Shown here: positions 53,901 through 61,062 of the stretch, piece by piece
How the letters are laid out: each line of letters starts with the position of its first letter
Numbering within the stretch: position 1 is the first letter of the stretch
DNA from: Paludibacteraceae bacterium
Lineage (GTDB): Bacteria; Bacteroidota; Bacteroidia; Bacteroidales; Paludibacteraceae
Direction: 5' to 3'
Length of the DNA: 64,000 nt
Assembly (NCBI GenBank): GCA_024401535.1
Contig: JAKSKX010000008.1
Coordinates: forward strand, 1-64,000
Position numbers and translations under genes: made by a program
Notes under the pieces: model-generated
Databases searched by the model: none
What the model was told of the DNA's origin: nothing
The model's input: the letters and a program-made list of their open reading frames with translations, nothing else

Positions 53901-56778
53901 TAAGGCTGTTTTTACCGATAAGGAATGTGGAGAGATAGAAACTGACATCTTTAGGTTTAAGGTTTGGGCAGAAGTTCAAGATCCTGAGCTTTACATTGGA
54001 GCAGACAGCTGCGATTCTAAATACATAAGCTTCATGGTCGAGAACGACAAGGATTACTACTACAACTGGACAATCGGAACCGATTCTATCAATCCTGTAA
54101 AGACCGACTTCAAAGAGCAGTACAAGATGGACTTCGAGAGACATCCAGCTTATATTGTAGAAGATGGCTATTCAGTACAGGGTATGCACAAGATTTCTGG
54201 ATGCAAGACTTCTGTAACATACTTCAATGTAGATAGTCTTCCTGTTCTACAGCAAGCAGAACTTCCTTTGCAGGACAAGATTCTTTGCTACGGGGCAGAC
54301 TTGGATGTTACTCATTCTATAGCGACTGGTGGTACAGGAACGAAATCTTATCTATGGCAGTATTCTTATGATAACGAGAAGTGGAATGATGCAAATGCAG
54401 ACAAAGATTTCTTCTATGAAGATGTAAGAAGCGACATCTACATCCGTAGAATGGCATATACTGACATCTGTAAAGATACCATCATATCAAAGTCTGTGCT
54501 TTACAAAGTAGCAGATAAGATAAATCCTTTGAGTGTAGATATAGAGGAAAATCTTTGCAAGAACCAGGATATGATGGTTAATCTTTCAGACAGTTTGACA
54601 AACAACTACAATGTTGTAGTCTATCAAATAGCTAAAGACACTATCAAAGTTACGGAACTAAGCAAAGACAAGCTAACAGGCAAGATCAAAGGTAATGAAC
54701 TTGACAAAAATGTATTCGGTGTCGTTACCTATGACAGCACTTATTCGTGTAAGTCAGTAATGATAGAGATAGAAAGAGAAGCAAGACCAAACTTATCAAA
54801 CTTTGAAAGTTTAATCGAAAGCGATGAAGATGTAGTTTGTGAAGGTAGTGCTATAACTATCAAGTCATCGACAGACTATGCTTTGCCTAAGTATCTAAAG
54901 CAAAGATTTGAAAGTTCTGAAGATGGAATAACTTGGACTTCGATAAAGGAATACAATTCCTACAAGGAAGATGAAAAAGTTATAATCTCAGATACTACAT
55001 ATTTCAGAACAGTTCTATTCAATGGTTGTAAGGACAGCATCATAAGTAATAGGATCAAAATCTACGGAAAAGAGACAACTCCGAATCCGATGTGGTTCAC
55101 TTGCCTAACAAGTTCTAATGGAGAGATAACTTTGAAAGGCTTTGACAATAATTATAATGTTCCTTTAATGCTTCAAATCAATGATTCTACAGAAATGAGT
55201 TTCAAAGAGCAAGCTATTCTTGACAAGGAGACTGAAAAGATAGTTGTCACTACCCTTCTTAATGAAACGAACAGAACAAACTGTTACTCACCTGTAGAAA
55301 TAACACCATTGAAGAAAGGAAATATCTTTACTGAATGCAAGTCAACTGGCAAGCAAATTGTAGCTGAAGATGTCGAAAATGCCGGTGAAGATATTAGATA
55401 TGAATGGTTCAAGTATGGCAATGACAATACAATGCGATACTTTACAGAAGTAACAAGTAAGAACTACCCTCTTACTCCAGATGACGAGCAAAGCTTAATG
55501 GTTAGGGATGCTTACAGCAATATCGGAAGTGTATATTACACTCTAAGAAGTAATATCCTACAAGTTAATGCTAATGGTTCATCCATATCTAAACTATCTC
55601 CATTGGAGAAGGATTCTTTGATTGCAAATGGATTGAAGGTTGGAGACCATGCTATGCAGCTTAACATCGGAATGGATGCTACACTAAGCTGTTTCATAGA
55701 TGACGCTACAAGTGGAGAATGGCAGAGTTCGGAAGATGGAGAAACTTGGAAAACTGTAGAGAAGTTCGATTCTGTAAGATTGGATTCTGTAATATATGCC
55801 ATAAGTCCAGAAAGCAGTATCTATTATAGAGTTGTTGCCAGCAATTCATGTGGAACAACTACTTCTGACTCTATAAAGGTAACAGTGGCTTCAATACCAG
55901 AAATTACTGAAGATTGCATAATTGTTGAATCTGATTTCTGTGAAAAGACTGCAACTCTATATTGTTATGATGACGAGCAGAAGAACCTTACTTACAAGTA
56001 TGGATATGACTTTGAGATTAAGGGTAAATATGAGAAATCTTTCTCTACTGGAAACAAGGTATCTATATCGGGTATAAATGGAGAACTTGAAATAACTATC
56101 ATTAGAAGTTACAACGGTGTTTCTGTGAAATATATCAAACGAATAGATATGTCTAAAACAGTTTCTGCTGATTTCAGCCTTATAGCTGAAGAAGTGGAAT
56201 ATGCTTCAGACAACACTACTTCGGAATGGGCAGAATCAGTAAAGATTACCAAATCAACAACTGTACCAAGTGGAACTAAGATAGCACTAAAGAACAGAAG
56301 CGAAAATGCTGTTTCTTACAAGTGGGAAGTTTATTACGATGGAATCAAGATGGCAACCTCATACATAGATAACCCTTTGCTGTATGTCTATAATGAAGGT
56401 TCATACTCTTTCCATCTTACTGCTTACTCTGGCAAGTGTGAAAGTTCTTATTCATGGGATGGAATCAAGGTTGAAGAAGGAACTCTAAGAACATTTAGAG
56501 ACTATTCAGATGAAGATACAGACTTTGAGTATTCTCCAGAATTTAGAAATATGCCTATACATAATAACTCTGTGATCGAAGTATATCCAACAATCTTTGA
56601 CAATGAGTTATACATTAAAGCAGAAGGAACTTATAGTTTCGCTCTATACACTGCTTCAGGTGTAGTTCTGTTAAGAGGCAAAGGAAATGAGCTAAGCACC
56701 ATTTCTACAACCCATTTGAGAGAAGGACAATACACTATGAGAGTTAATGAACTTTCATTTAAACTTATAAAGGAATAG
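47914..56778 (+). CDS. Giant T9SS surface protein, main and C-terminal part
   Basis: 2,954 residues from the GTG at 47914; coding text in this frame already begins at the duplication (47732), so the GTG is not the true start. The sequence consists of many Ig/PKD-like or SprB-like units. Recurring phrases such as YIWQKSNDGETWSEI, YLWQYSYDNEKWND and GEWQSSEDGETWKTV are each followed by YxRV or YxRR text. Unit cysteines recur (CYG, CNEG). The end is a T9SS type A-like sorting domain (EVYPTIFDNELYIKAEGTYS, LYTASGVVLLRGK, LREGQYTMRVNELSFKLIKE). It would be exported and surface attached as an adhesin or mating-contact protein; the latter is inference. A terminator follows. Confidence 0.85.
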   Translation: MIYFKPKVYLETFGVNVYADNRYVYEVHPYATPASNNINLKLSNNKICANTEFDFDKGYITLTKRNSSDVFNPNIQYSIEPKADRIETIDESKNELAKWHISDKLNKNTEYIVTINDNDCSSSNIDLSATISVEEVSSHPENEISIKGCSYEYENEAIKIQVKDGETIKFTKDKNNYNYNLYVDETPKALPTSIVANSDLASKKLYLQKYSISTLGCEGEQIPVVIEVVKEIENNTINFPLNSPVDSDQTTYYICAGAGNPEIKGNTNINGGYGKQTIIWRIKYEGSSIYTQIKGSENELYSLSSNIFNITQNCEIQRVIKMADGTFESASNTLKFKVYDKPEFKLTLDKEEASSKANICYESSPIFSIDHSSNDIKTYINNIGQTKYNIVTKKTENGIEKKIDTTITVKGKFQNWVFDHDATISVSQEFCGTYYDWDNNITLTIKDDLSFSEKNFSYSCPILGKELEITPNIDDKSEYSYKVNNQPFISTNIVKLPVNYNGTDNSGKYVEASVTRTLDGCSKTEIIKIKNVLEPLQNRKLTIESSLSPDHFEVCLNTDYTVSDNNNAEDNVSYIWSTKNPGASVKDNSSKDAVVNLKYANDIYRKRTLGDNCEVKIDTIEISVLDKTTTLPKINVTEKELCYGEELTISAEAIPGYTISNWVKTIDDKKSNLGYRSEITEAVKSSGEVEYEVTMESEQCPDYVISNSVIVNVAPKLTIETEDITISPVDINKSLFNEDNQSVNVTLTDTKNIGKEQQNVWFNFNDPTNTFEKKNISGGKWTKTYSIEESDLDEGLLSGKIFRTYSFSKSGKTCVSDTFSIYITPNNGFEPIAINPASDNLTAGGIYYFCNKGKLQLSNTAIVYGDKELDKESYTLQWYKKSGTSGIWILLKGEISEEIEISTEKLKSVSESYKLVVSYSAGGKTYKQSSNVIEVRNVSKPAVNIALANGDLSFCYAGNSDITLQTNTLSTPEGATETNNSYIWQKSNDGETWSEIKQTLIPGELVISLEEKNDVSTMNHHQYSMTEPVYFRVQMTDICQATAISNTIATSTYKDAILTSKDAIVMSNSLIQDKDNFDVVFFVNHHKEGNEYNYYDEEGELIATTEEALYRFTKTKGVPSNTSFDYSLGKHSVYIEKVISSGCHSDKVKVDYELIGELNITVSSQITDNCPGHERQDGRIWLRYDGGGIPENGMSAEWYYRFEDEEFFKKVEDSPLEYQLKADDYEEIENGTIFGIHNLDRTCYFYAEIYNEGYPAKYVRTNPTVKFEILPTFKIKSASSDKSQYCYKDEVVLSAGEISSSAGKVTYEWIDLNNEDKIYPNTEDLVIDAITKSTTFKRIAKDECGSTNEDEIKISVREKLEMSADEYEHAKYSEMGKVPYISVKNLQSVKSYMVSHINQEGIKDKKESKSSGATDLSFEMPSVEYALEKYEIYKTDGYGCISVPDTFTIKGIDEISAGKIAFEKYDSKSINVCHGEKIGRIIDEKVANGGSDITYKWFYIEKGQRWMVMDNNGLDVVTSVFDTDSIGINIASNKEIGNKIKTYALFRQATMNVPQADGTLTPYIKYSDTLYINVAPQLANCNIENLAGKISTRESAFCGGAERSDNINLKIEEDIEERYIAKNFGALLFNDDHELTGYWETSRGNKNNFEQVTDAQLYEEGFKNTFFFNDLDTTSYVRFTISDGCSSESTTPLAISVISFEDDDLENYNIVSKELYIELGDNITVTDQEAAREWYSNKNENSLIGENYQITLDSVTYNTRLYHKRIKTVKNTTCTEPTYFEIPLDIHPVSNGGRIASSHQVCQGEEFKDIKNYESAYGGTELFRYGWEITTDSSDVDSWKPINNAFADTLNFATLKNQKNALVSNKVNYIRRTARPIYKDKVVTIEAYIRYSNVIALETYKPLKASSIEWSEPAKDSYCAYERIPNLKVNSPTGGSAEYRQSEYKIDWLYSVDNQNWNTYLNSQIRFGSTSEISADFLADEYFEENDRTKDVTFLVKAVFTDKECGEIETDIFRFKVWAEVQDPELYIGADSCDSKYISFMVENDKDYYYNWTIGTDSINPVKTDFKEQYKMDFERHPAYIVEDGYSVQGMHKISGCKTSVTYFNVDSLPVLQQAELPLQDKILCYGADLDVTHSIATGGTGTKSYLWQYSYDNEKWNDANADKDFFYEDVRSDIYIRRMAYTDICKDTIISKSVLYKVADKINPLSVDIEENLCKNQDMMVNLSDSLTNNYNVVVYQIAKDTIKVTELSKDKLTGKIKGNELDKNVFGVVTYDSTYSCKSVMIEIEREARPNLSNFESLIESDEDVVCEGSAITIKSSTDYALPKYLKQRFESSEDGITWTSIKEYNSYKEDEKVIISDTTYFRTVLFNGCKDSIISNRIKIYGKETTPNPMWFTCLTSSNGEITLKGFDNNYNVPLMLQINDSTEMSFKEQAILDKETEKIVVTTLLNETNRTNCYSPVEITPLKKGNIFTECKSTGKQIVAEDVENAGEDIRYEWFKYGNDNTMRYFTEVTSKNYPLTPDDEQSLMVRDAYSNIGSVYYTLRSNILQVNANGSSISKLSPLEKDSLIANGLKVGDHAMQLNIGMDATLSCFIDDATSGEWQSSEDGETWKTVEKFDSVRLDSVIYAISPESSIYYRVVASNSCGTTTSDSIKVTVASIPEITEDCIIVESDFCEKTATLYCYDDEQKNLTYKYGYDFEIKGKYEKSFSTGNKVSISGINGELEITIIRSYNGVSVKYIKRIDMSKTVSADFSLIAEEVEYASDNTTSEWAESVKITKSTTVPSGTKIALKNRSENAVSYKWEVYYDGIKMATSYIDNPLLYVYNEGSYSFHLTAYSGKCESSYSWDGIKVEEGTLRTFRDYSDEDTDFEYSPEFRNMPIHNNSVIEVYPTIFDNELYIKAEGTYSFALYTASGVVLLRGKGNELSTISTTHLREGQYTMRVNELSFKLIKE

Positions 56779-56799
56779 ATTTAATAAATTTTGGTTAGG

Positions 56800-56832
56800 G
56801 AGGGGCAAGTTGTGAAACTTGCTCCTTTTTTT
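56800..56832 (+). terminator. Intrinsic terminator after giant gene
   Basis: GGGGCAAGTT pairs with AACTTGCTCC (one G-T pair) around TGTGA, followed by a run of seven T. Confidence 0.85.
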
Positions 56833-56956
56833 GTTGTCAAAATTTAAAATTCAAAATTATTTTTCTACTATTTGCATAATAGAAGGATTCCTTCTTTACA
56901 CTACAAAATTTGCCTAAAAGTTTCTTAATAATATATGATATATTTCCAAAAGTATA

Positions 56957-56965
56957 TAAATTTGT
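56957..56965 (+). promoter_or_regulatory. -7 box of the AbiEi-like gene
   Basis: TAAATTTGT matches TAnnTTTGY, 26 bases before the ATG at 56991. Confidence 0.45.
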
Positions 56966-56990
56966 ATGTTTTTAGAAACATAATGTAAAA

Positions 56991-57611
56991 ATGATAGATT
57001 ATTGGACTTTCAGAAAAGACTTTTTAGAACTTGGGTTTATAAGTTTGAATAGTATAAGATGCAGGTATCCTGAGTTTCAGCAAATGAATCTTGTAAGGTG
57101 GTGCAAGAAAGGTTTATTGATCTCATTAAGGCAGGGATGGTATGCTTTCCCAGAGGCTTTACAAATTCCTGATATGGATAGAAGAATAGCAAATGTTATT
57201 TATGATCCTTCATATATAAGTTTACATTATACACTAAGTTTCTACGAAATGATACCCGAAGCTGTAATGAATATAACATCTATAACAACACAAAAAACTT
57301 ATGAATTTAGAAATGACTTTGGAACATTTGTCTATAAAAGTGTTAAACCTAAGTTTTTCTATGGATATAAGCCTATGGTTGACAGAGAGGGGAAAGGCTT
57401 TTTTATGGCCACACCAGAAAAGGCTTTGTTAGATTTATTATATATCTATCCAATGTATGAATCTGTTCAGGACATGATAGACCTTCGATTAGATGAAGAT
57501 TTCATGGAAGATGAATTTGACTTAGAATTATTTAAGGAATATACATTGAGAGCAGGAAATAAAGCTCTTGAAAACCGAGTAAAAACATTATTAAAAGCAT
57601 ATAATTTATAA
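56991..57611 (+). CDS. AbiEi-family antitoxin-like protein, without AbiEii
   Basis: 206 residues with the AbiEi layout: an N-terminal winged-helix part (LISLRQGWYAFPEALQIPDM), a YISLHYTLSFYEMIPEAV segment, and the C-terminal domain with FFMATPEKALLDLLYIYPMY. AbiEi normally represses and neutralises the AbiEii nucleotidyltransferase encoded just downstream. No such gene is present: the next gene is an unrelated HTH protein 180 bases away. It may be an orphan regulator or what is left of a TA pair. Confidence 0.8.
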   Translation: MIDYWTFRKDFLELGFISLNSIRCRYPEFQQMNLVRWCKKGLLISLRQGWYAFPEALQIPDMDRRIANVIYDPSYISLHYTLSFYEMIPEAVMNITSITTQKTYEFRNDFGTFVYKSVKPKFFYGYKPMVDREGKGFFMATPEKALLDLLYIYPMYESVQDMIDLRLDEDFMEDEFDLELFKEYTLRAGNKALENRVKTLLKAYNL

Positions 57612-57640
57612 TCCCAAATAGAACTAAAATAATATTATAT

Positions 57641-57780
57641 TGCATGAAATATCACACAATAACTGATTACTTATAAAATATTTCAATTTTTTTCTTTAAC
57701 ATAAAAAAAAATGTTATTTTTGCATGAAATATCACACAATAAAAGCAAAAACAAATATATTGCATGGAATAACATACAAT
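57641..57780 (+). promoter_or_regulatory. Three HipB operator-like repeats overlapping the promoter
   Basis: The motif TGCATGAAATATCACACAAT occurs at 57641-57660 and, identically, at 57721-57740; a variant (TGCATGGAATAACATACAAT) is at 57761-57780. Starts are 80 and 40 bases apart. A -7 box TATTTTTG at 57715-57722 overlaps the second site, so the HTH protein encoded 14 bases downstream would block initiation. Confidence 0.75.
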
Positions 57781-57793
57781 AAAAGTTAACAAT

Positions 57794-58111
57794 ATGGCAT
57801 CTATAGATTATTTTATGTCTGACAAAGCAATCCTGGAATTTTTAGGAGTTTGCATTAAGAATATGAGACTAAATATACAATATAGTCAAAGAGAACTATC
57901 AGAAATGACAGGACTTTCCAGGTCAACAATATCTGCAGTAGAAAATGGCAAAGCCGTTACTACAGATGCGTTATTAAAAATCCTACGATATTTAAGACAA
58001 TTAGAGGTTTTAAAACCATTTGAAGAATATCAAGAGTTGATTGATCCGGTTCTTTACATGAAGTGTAAAAAAAAGTTTCCTAAAAGAATAAGAAATGTAA
58101 AAAAAATTTAA
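57794..58111 (+). CDS. hipB: HipB-like XRE-family repressor/antitoxin
   Basis: 105 residues with an HTH_3 domain (YSQRELSEMTGLSRSTISAV, ENGKAVTTDALLKILRYL). The tail is basic. It lies 2 bases before the HipA-like gene and behind three repeats spaced 80/40 bases. This is the HipB role: bind operators and the kinase. Confidence 0.87.
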   Translation: MASIDYFMSDKAILEFLGVCIKNMRLNIQYSQRELSEMTGLSRSTISAVENGKAVTTDALLKILRYLRQLEVLKPFEEYQELIDPVLYMKCKKKFPKRIRNVKKI

Positions 58112-58113
58112 AG

Positions 58114-59868
58114 ATGAATAATGATATTGCAGTTGTTAAAATTTGGGACATGACAGTAGGTTATGTTCAAAATATTCAAAATAGAATTATTTTTAAATAT
58201 GATCCTTCTTTTATAAAACAAGGTATAGAATTGTCGCCTCTTATGGTACCTTTAAATTCAAGGGTTTATAGTTTCCCCAATCTAAACCAAGATACATTTA
58301 AAGGATTACCAGGGTTCATAGCAGATGCATTACCTGACAAATTTGGAACATCTGTACTAAATCAATGGTTAAATAAACAAGGTAGAAAAGATGGCTCTTA
58401 TACCGTAATAGAAAGATTATTATTTCAAGGAACAAGAGCAATGGGTGCCCTCGAATTTGAACCAGAATTAAGGAATTTCAAAAAAAGCAAAGATAAAATA
58501 ATAATTGAAGATCTTGTAAAAGCAGCTGCTGATGTACTTTTATCTAAAAGTTCTTTAGAAACCAATATAAACGATGGAGAAGATGCTCTTGACATGATTT
58601 TGAAAGTAGGAGTTTCTGCAGGAGGATCAAGACCTAAAGCTATTGTTGCATATAATAAGAATACAGGAGAGATATTATCTGGACTTAATACACCTCCAAA
58701 TGGATTTGACCAGTACTTGTTAAAGTTGGATGTAAAAATCAATGAAGAAGGATTAAGATCGGGTTCTTCACATTATTGCCAGTTAGAACATTCTTATTAT
58801 AAAATGGCATTAGCATGTGGTATAGAAATGGAAGAATGTCTTTTGGTCGATAGTGGTGAAAGATCTCATTTTTTAACCAAACGCTTTGATAGGGAAATTA
58901 AGAATGGAATAGAAGATAAGGTTCACATGGTATCTCTGACTGGCATGGCTCATTACGATTTTAATATTCCAAGAGAATGTTCCTATGAACAAATGTTTAT
59001 GGTAATGGGAACACTTAATTTACCATACCATGATATGGAACAAGCTTTTAGAAGAATGGTATTTAATGTTGCTGCATGTAATAATGACGATCATCCCAAA
59101 AATATATCTTTCCTTCTTGATAAAAACACAAATAAGTGGAGATTATCTCCAGCGTATGACCTTACTTACGCATACAAAAAAGGGAATTATTATTTAGATA
59201 ATCATCAGATGACCATAAATGGGAAAAGTCAAACGGAACAAATATTAAGGTCAGATTTGAAGGAAATCGGAGAGTCTTATGGCATTAAGAATCCATTAAA
59301 AATTGTAGATGATGTTGTCGATAAAGTGTCTCATCTTGAAGATTACTTGGATGTAAGAATCCCAGACGAAGTTGTAAGTAAAATAAAAACACAATTGAAT
59401 ATATCCTGCAAGGGAATTTCAAACTTGCTTTATAAAGAAAATACTTTGAATGATGAAGCATTGAAAGTCATAAACAAAATCAAGGCAAACGAAAAGTTAT
59501 TAGAAAATATATTTTCTAAAAACGAATTTAAAAGATTTGATTTGCTTGGCTTTGGTGATAAAAATTCATTTAGTGTAACTATTCCTGCAACATTCAGCAA
59601 AGAGGCTATTGATGTTATAAAAGAATATACAACTTTGTTGGGCGGTAAATTTTTAGATGCAAAAATCAAAGATGAAAAAGGAAGAATGACTTCTGCAATC
59701 ATATCTTTTGAAGAAACAGCTAAACTTCCGGCAGAAATATGTAAGAAAATAATAATGGGAGAAACTACAGATGAAATTTTGAACTCCATAAAAAAAACTT
59801 TAGAAGAAAGTAAAAAACAGAAGCAAAGCGAAGTAAAAAACAAAAAAAAGCGAGGATTAGGCATATAG
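58114..59868 (+). CDS. hipA: HipA-like kinase with C-terminal shared module and basic tail
   Basis: 584 residues. Residues 1-430 are a full HipA: N-terminal domain (MVPLNSRVYSFPNLNQ, FKGLPGFIADALPD), P-loop-like SAGGSRPKA (168-176), catalytic NNDDHPKN (323-330) and metal-binding SPAYDLTY (345-352). Normal HipA proteins end near residue 440. Here residues 446-566 add the module found in three genes at 40.9-44.7 kb (NEKLLENIFSK, IPATFSKEAIDVIKEYTTLL, GGKFLDAKIKDEKGRMTSAI, ETAKLPAEICKKIIMGE). The end is KNKKKRGLGI. The kinase motifs look active. The added part suggests that the kinase, too, is recruited by element machinery. Confidence 0.9.
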   Translation: MNNDIAVVKIWDMTVGYVQNIQNRIIFKYDPSFIKQGIELSPLMVPLNSRVYSFPNLNQDTFKGLPGFIADALPDKFGTSVLNQWLNKQGRKDGSYTVIERLLFQGTRAMGALEFEPELRNFKKSKDKIIIEDLVKAAADVLLSKSSLETNINDGEDALDMILKVGVSAGGSRPKAIVAYNKNTGEILSGLNTPPNGFDQYLLKLDVKINEEGLRSGSSHYCQLEHSYYKMALACGIEMEECLLVDSGERSHFLTKRFDREIKNGIEDKVHMVSLTGMAHYDFNIPRECSYEQMFMVMGTLNLPYHDMEQAFRRMVFNVAACNNDDHPKNISFLLDKNTNKWRLSPAYDLTYAYKKGNYYLDNHQMTINGKSQTEQILRSDLKEIGESYGIKNPLKIVDDVVDKVSHLEDYLDVRIPDEVVSKIKTQLNISCKGISNLLYKENTLNDEALKVINKIKANEKLLENIFSKNEFKRFDLLGFGDKNSFSVTIPATFSKEAIDVIKEYTTLLGGKFLDAKIKDEKGRMTSAIISFEETAKLPAEICKKIIMGETTDEILNSIKKTLEESKKQKQSEVKNKKKRGLGI

Positions 59869-59889
59869 TCCTTCATAAAAGGGGCAGGT

Positions 59890-60031
59890 TCAGTAAAGAT
59901 TACAAAATCAACAACTGTACCATCTGGAACTAATTTAGAGATTATTCCGACGAAGATACAGACTTTGAGTATTGCCCAGAATATAGAAATATGCCAATAC
60001 ATAATAACTCTGTAATCGAAGTATATCCAAG
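59890..60031 (+). pseudogene. Decayed duplicate of the giant protein's C-terminal coding end
   Basis: Two blocks match the giant gene: 59892-59936 with 56238-56282, and 59930-60031 with about 56494-56590 (GAAGATACAGACTTTGAGTA identical). About 210 bases between them are missing. Similarity ends at GTATATCCAA, directly before the ORF6N gene. It is a non-functional remnant that shows a rearrangement. Confidence 0.8.
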
Positions 60032-60041
60032 TTTGAGAAAT

Positions 60042-60974
60042 ATGGCAAACAAAACAAATAATACAGACTGTCAACTGGTCGCAAATTGTGACCAGATAAC
60101 AGTGCCAATAGAATCTTGCATCTTCACATATAGAGGGGTGCAAGTAATGGTGGATCGAGACTTGGCAACGCTTTATTCTGTTGACACTAAGGCTCTAAAC
60201 CAAGCAGTCAAACGAAATATTGAGAGGTTTCCAGAGCGTTTCCGCTTTCAGTTGACGGATGACGAGAAGAACGAACTGGTCACAAATTGTGACCGGTTGC
60301 AGTCGCTAAAGCACTCTTCCGTCAATCCATACGTCTTTACAGAGCAAGGCATCGCTATGCTATCTACCGTATTGCGAAGCGATACAGCGGTGCAGATGAG
60401 CATCAGGATAATGGATGCCTTTGTAGCGATGCGACAGTTCCTGACGACCAATGCTGTGGTGTTTCATCGTTTGGAATCTGTGGAGCGACATTTAATAGAA
60501 AGCGAATTGCACCAAAAGGAAAGCGACAAGCGCATCGACGAGCTGTTCAAGAAGATGGAAACACAAGGTGTGGAGCCCAAACAAGGTGTGTTCTACCAGG
60601 GCGAAATGTTCGATGCCTATGTGCTGTTTGAGAATCTGCTCCAGAAAGCCACTTGTGAAATCATCCTGATAGACAATTATGTGGATCTGACCGTTCTTGA
60701 ACGATTGGCAAAGAAACAGTCAGGTGTGGATGTGAAGATATACACGCATCCACGCACCTCGCTTACGCAATTAGATGTAACAACATTCAACAGCCAATAC
60801 CCACATCTGGAACTGCATACAACAAGCACCATGCACGACCGCTACTTGATAATAGACGGCGTGAATCTCTACCATATTGGCGCATCTCTGAAAGACTTAG
60901 GCAAGAAATGCTTTGCATTCAACAAGATGGACGATGCGAGTGTATTGATTTCTGAATTATTACGTAATCTGTAA
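60042..60974 (+). CDS. ORF6N-domain protein with PLD-like C-terminus
   Basis: 310 residues from the ATG at 60042; an upstream ATG at 59991 belongs to the remnant. The ORF6N/KilA-N-type DNA-binding domain covers about 20-130 (YRGVQVMVDRDLATLYSVDT, NQAVKRNIERFPERFRFQL, VFTEQGIAMLSTVLRS). A coiled-coil link follows. The C-terminal part has TTSTMHDRYLIIDG and HIGASLKDLGKKCFAF, similar to one half of a phospholipase D-like (HxK) site but with Arg in place of Lys. The gene is more GC-rich than its neighbours and stands alone before a strong terminator, as if acquired separately. Such proteins are phage-antirepressor-like; the function here is unknown. Confidence 0.8.
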   Translation: MANKTNNTDCQLVANCDQITVPIESCIFTYRGVQVMVDRDLATLYSVDTKALNQAVKRNIERFPERFRFQLTDDEKNELVTNCDRLQSLKHSSVNPYVFTEQGIAMLSTVLRSDTAVQMSIRIMDAFVAMRQFLTTNAVVFHRLESVERHLIESELHQKESDKRIDELFKKMETQGVEPKQGVFYQGEMFDAYVLFENLLQKATCEIILIDNYVDLTVLERLAKKQSGVDVKIYTHPRTSLTQLDVTTFNSQYPHLELHTTSTMHDRYLIIDGVNLYHIGASLKDLGKKCFAFNKMDDASVLISELLRNL

Positions 60975-61007
60975 AGATATGGTGCTGAATGTAAAAAATC
61001 GAATAAG

Positions 61008-61041
61008 ACAAAAGAGAGAGGTAAAAACCTCTCTCTTTTGT
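61008..61041. terminator. Perfect bidirectional terminator
   Basis: ACAAAAGAGAGAGGT and ACCTCTCTCTTTTGT form a 15-base stem with an AAA loop between the converging ORF6N and coupling-protein genes. Confidence 0.9.
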
Positions 61042-61062
61042 TTGTGTCTATTCCCTTTCTTC

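Noticed and set aside
59991..60041. N-terminal extension of the ORF6N protein
   Set aside because: These 17 codons equal the C-terminal text of the giant protein (MPIHNNSVIEVYP) and derive from the remnant; the ORF6N protein starts at 60042.
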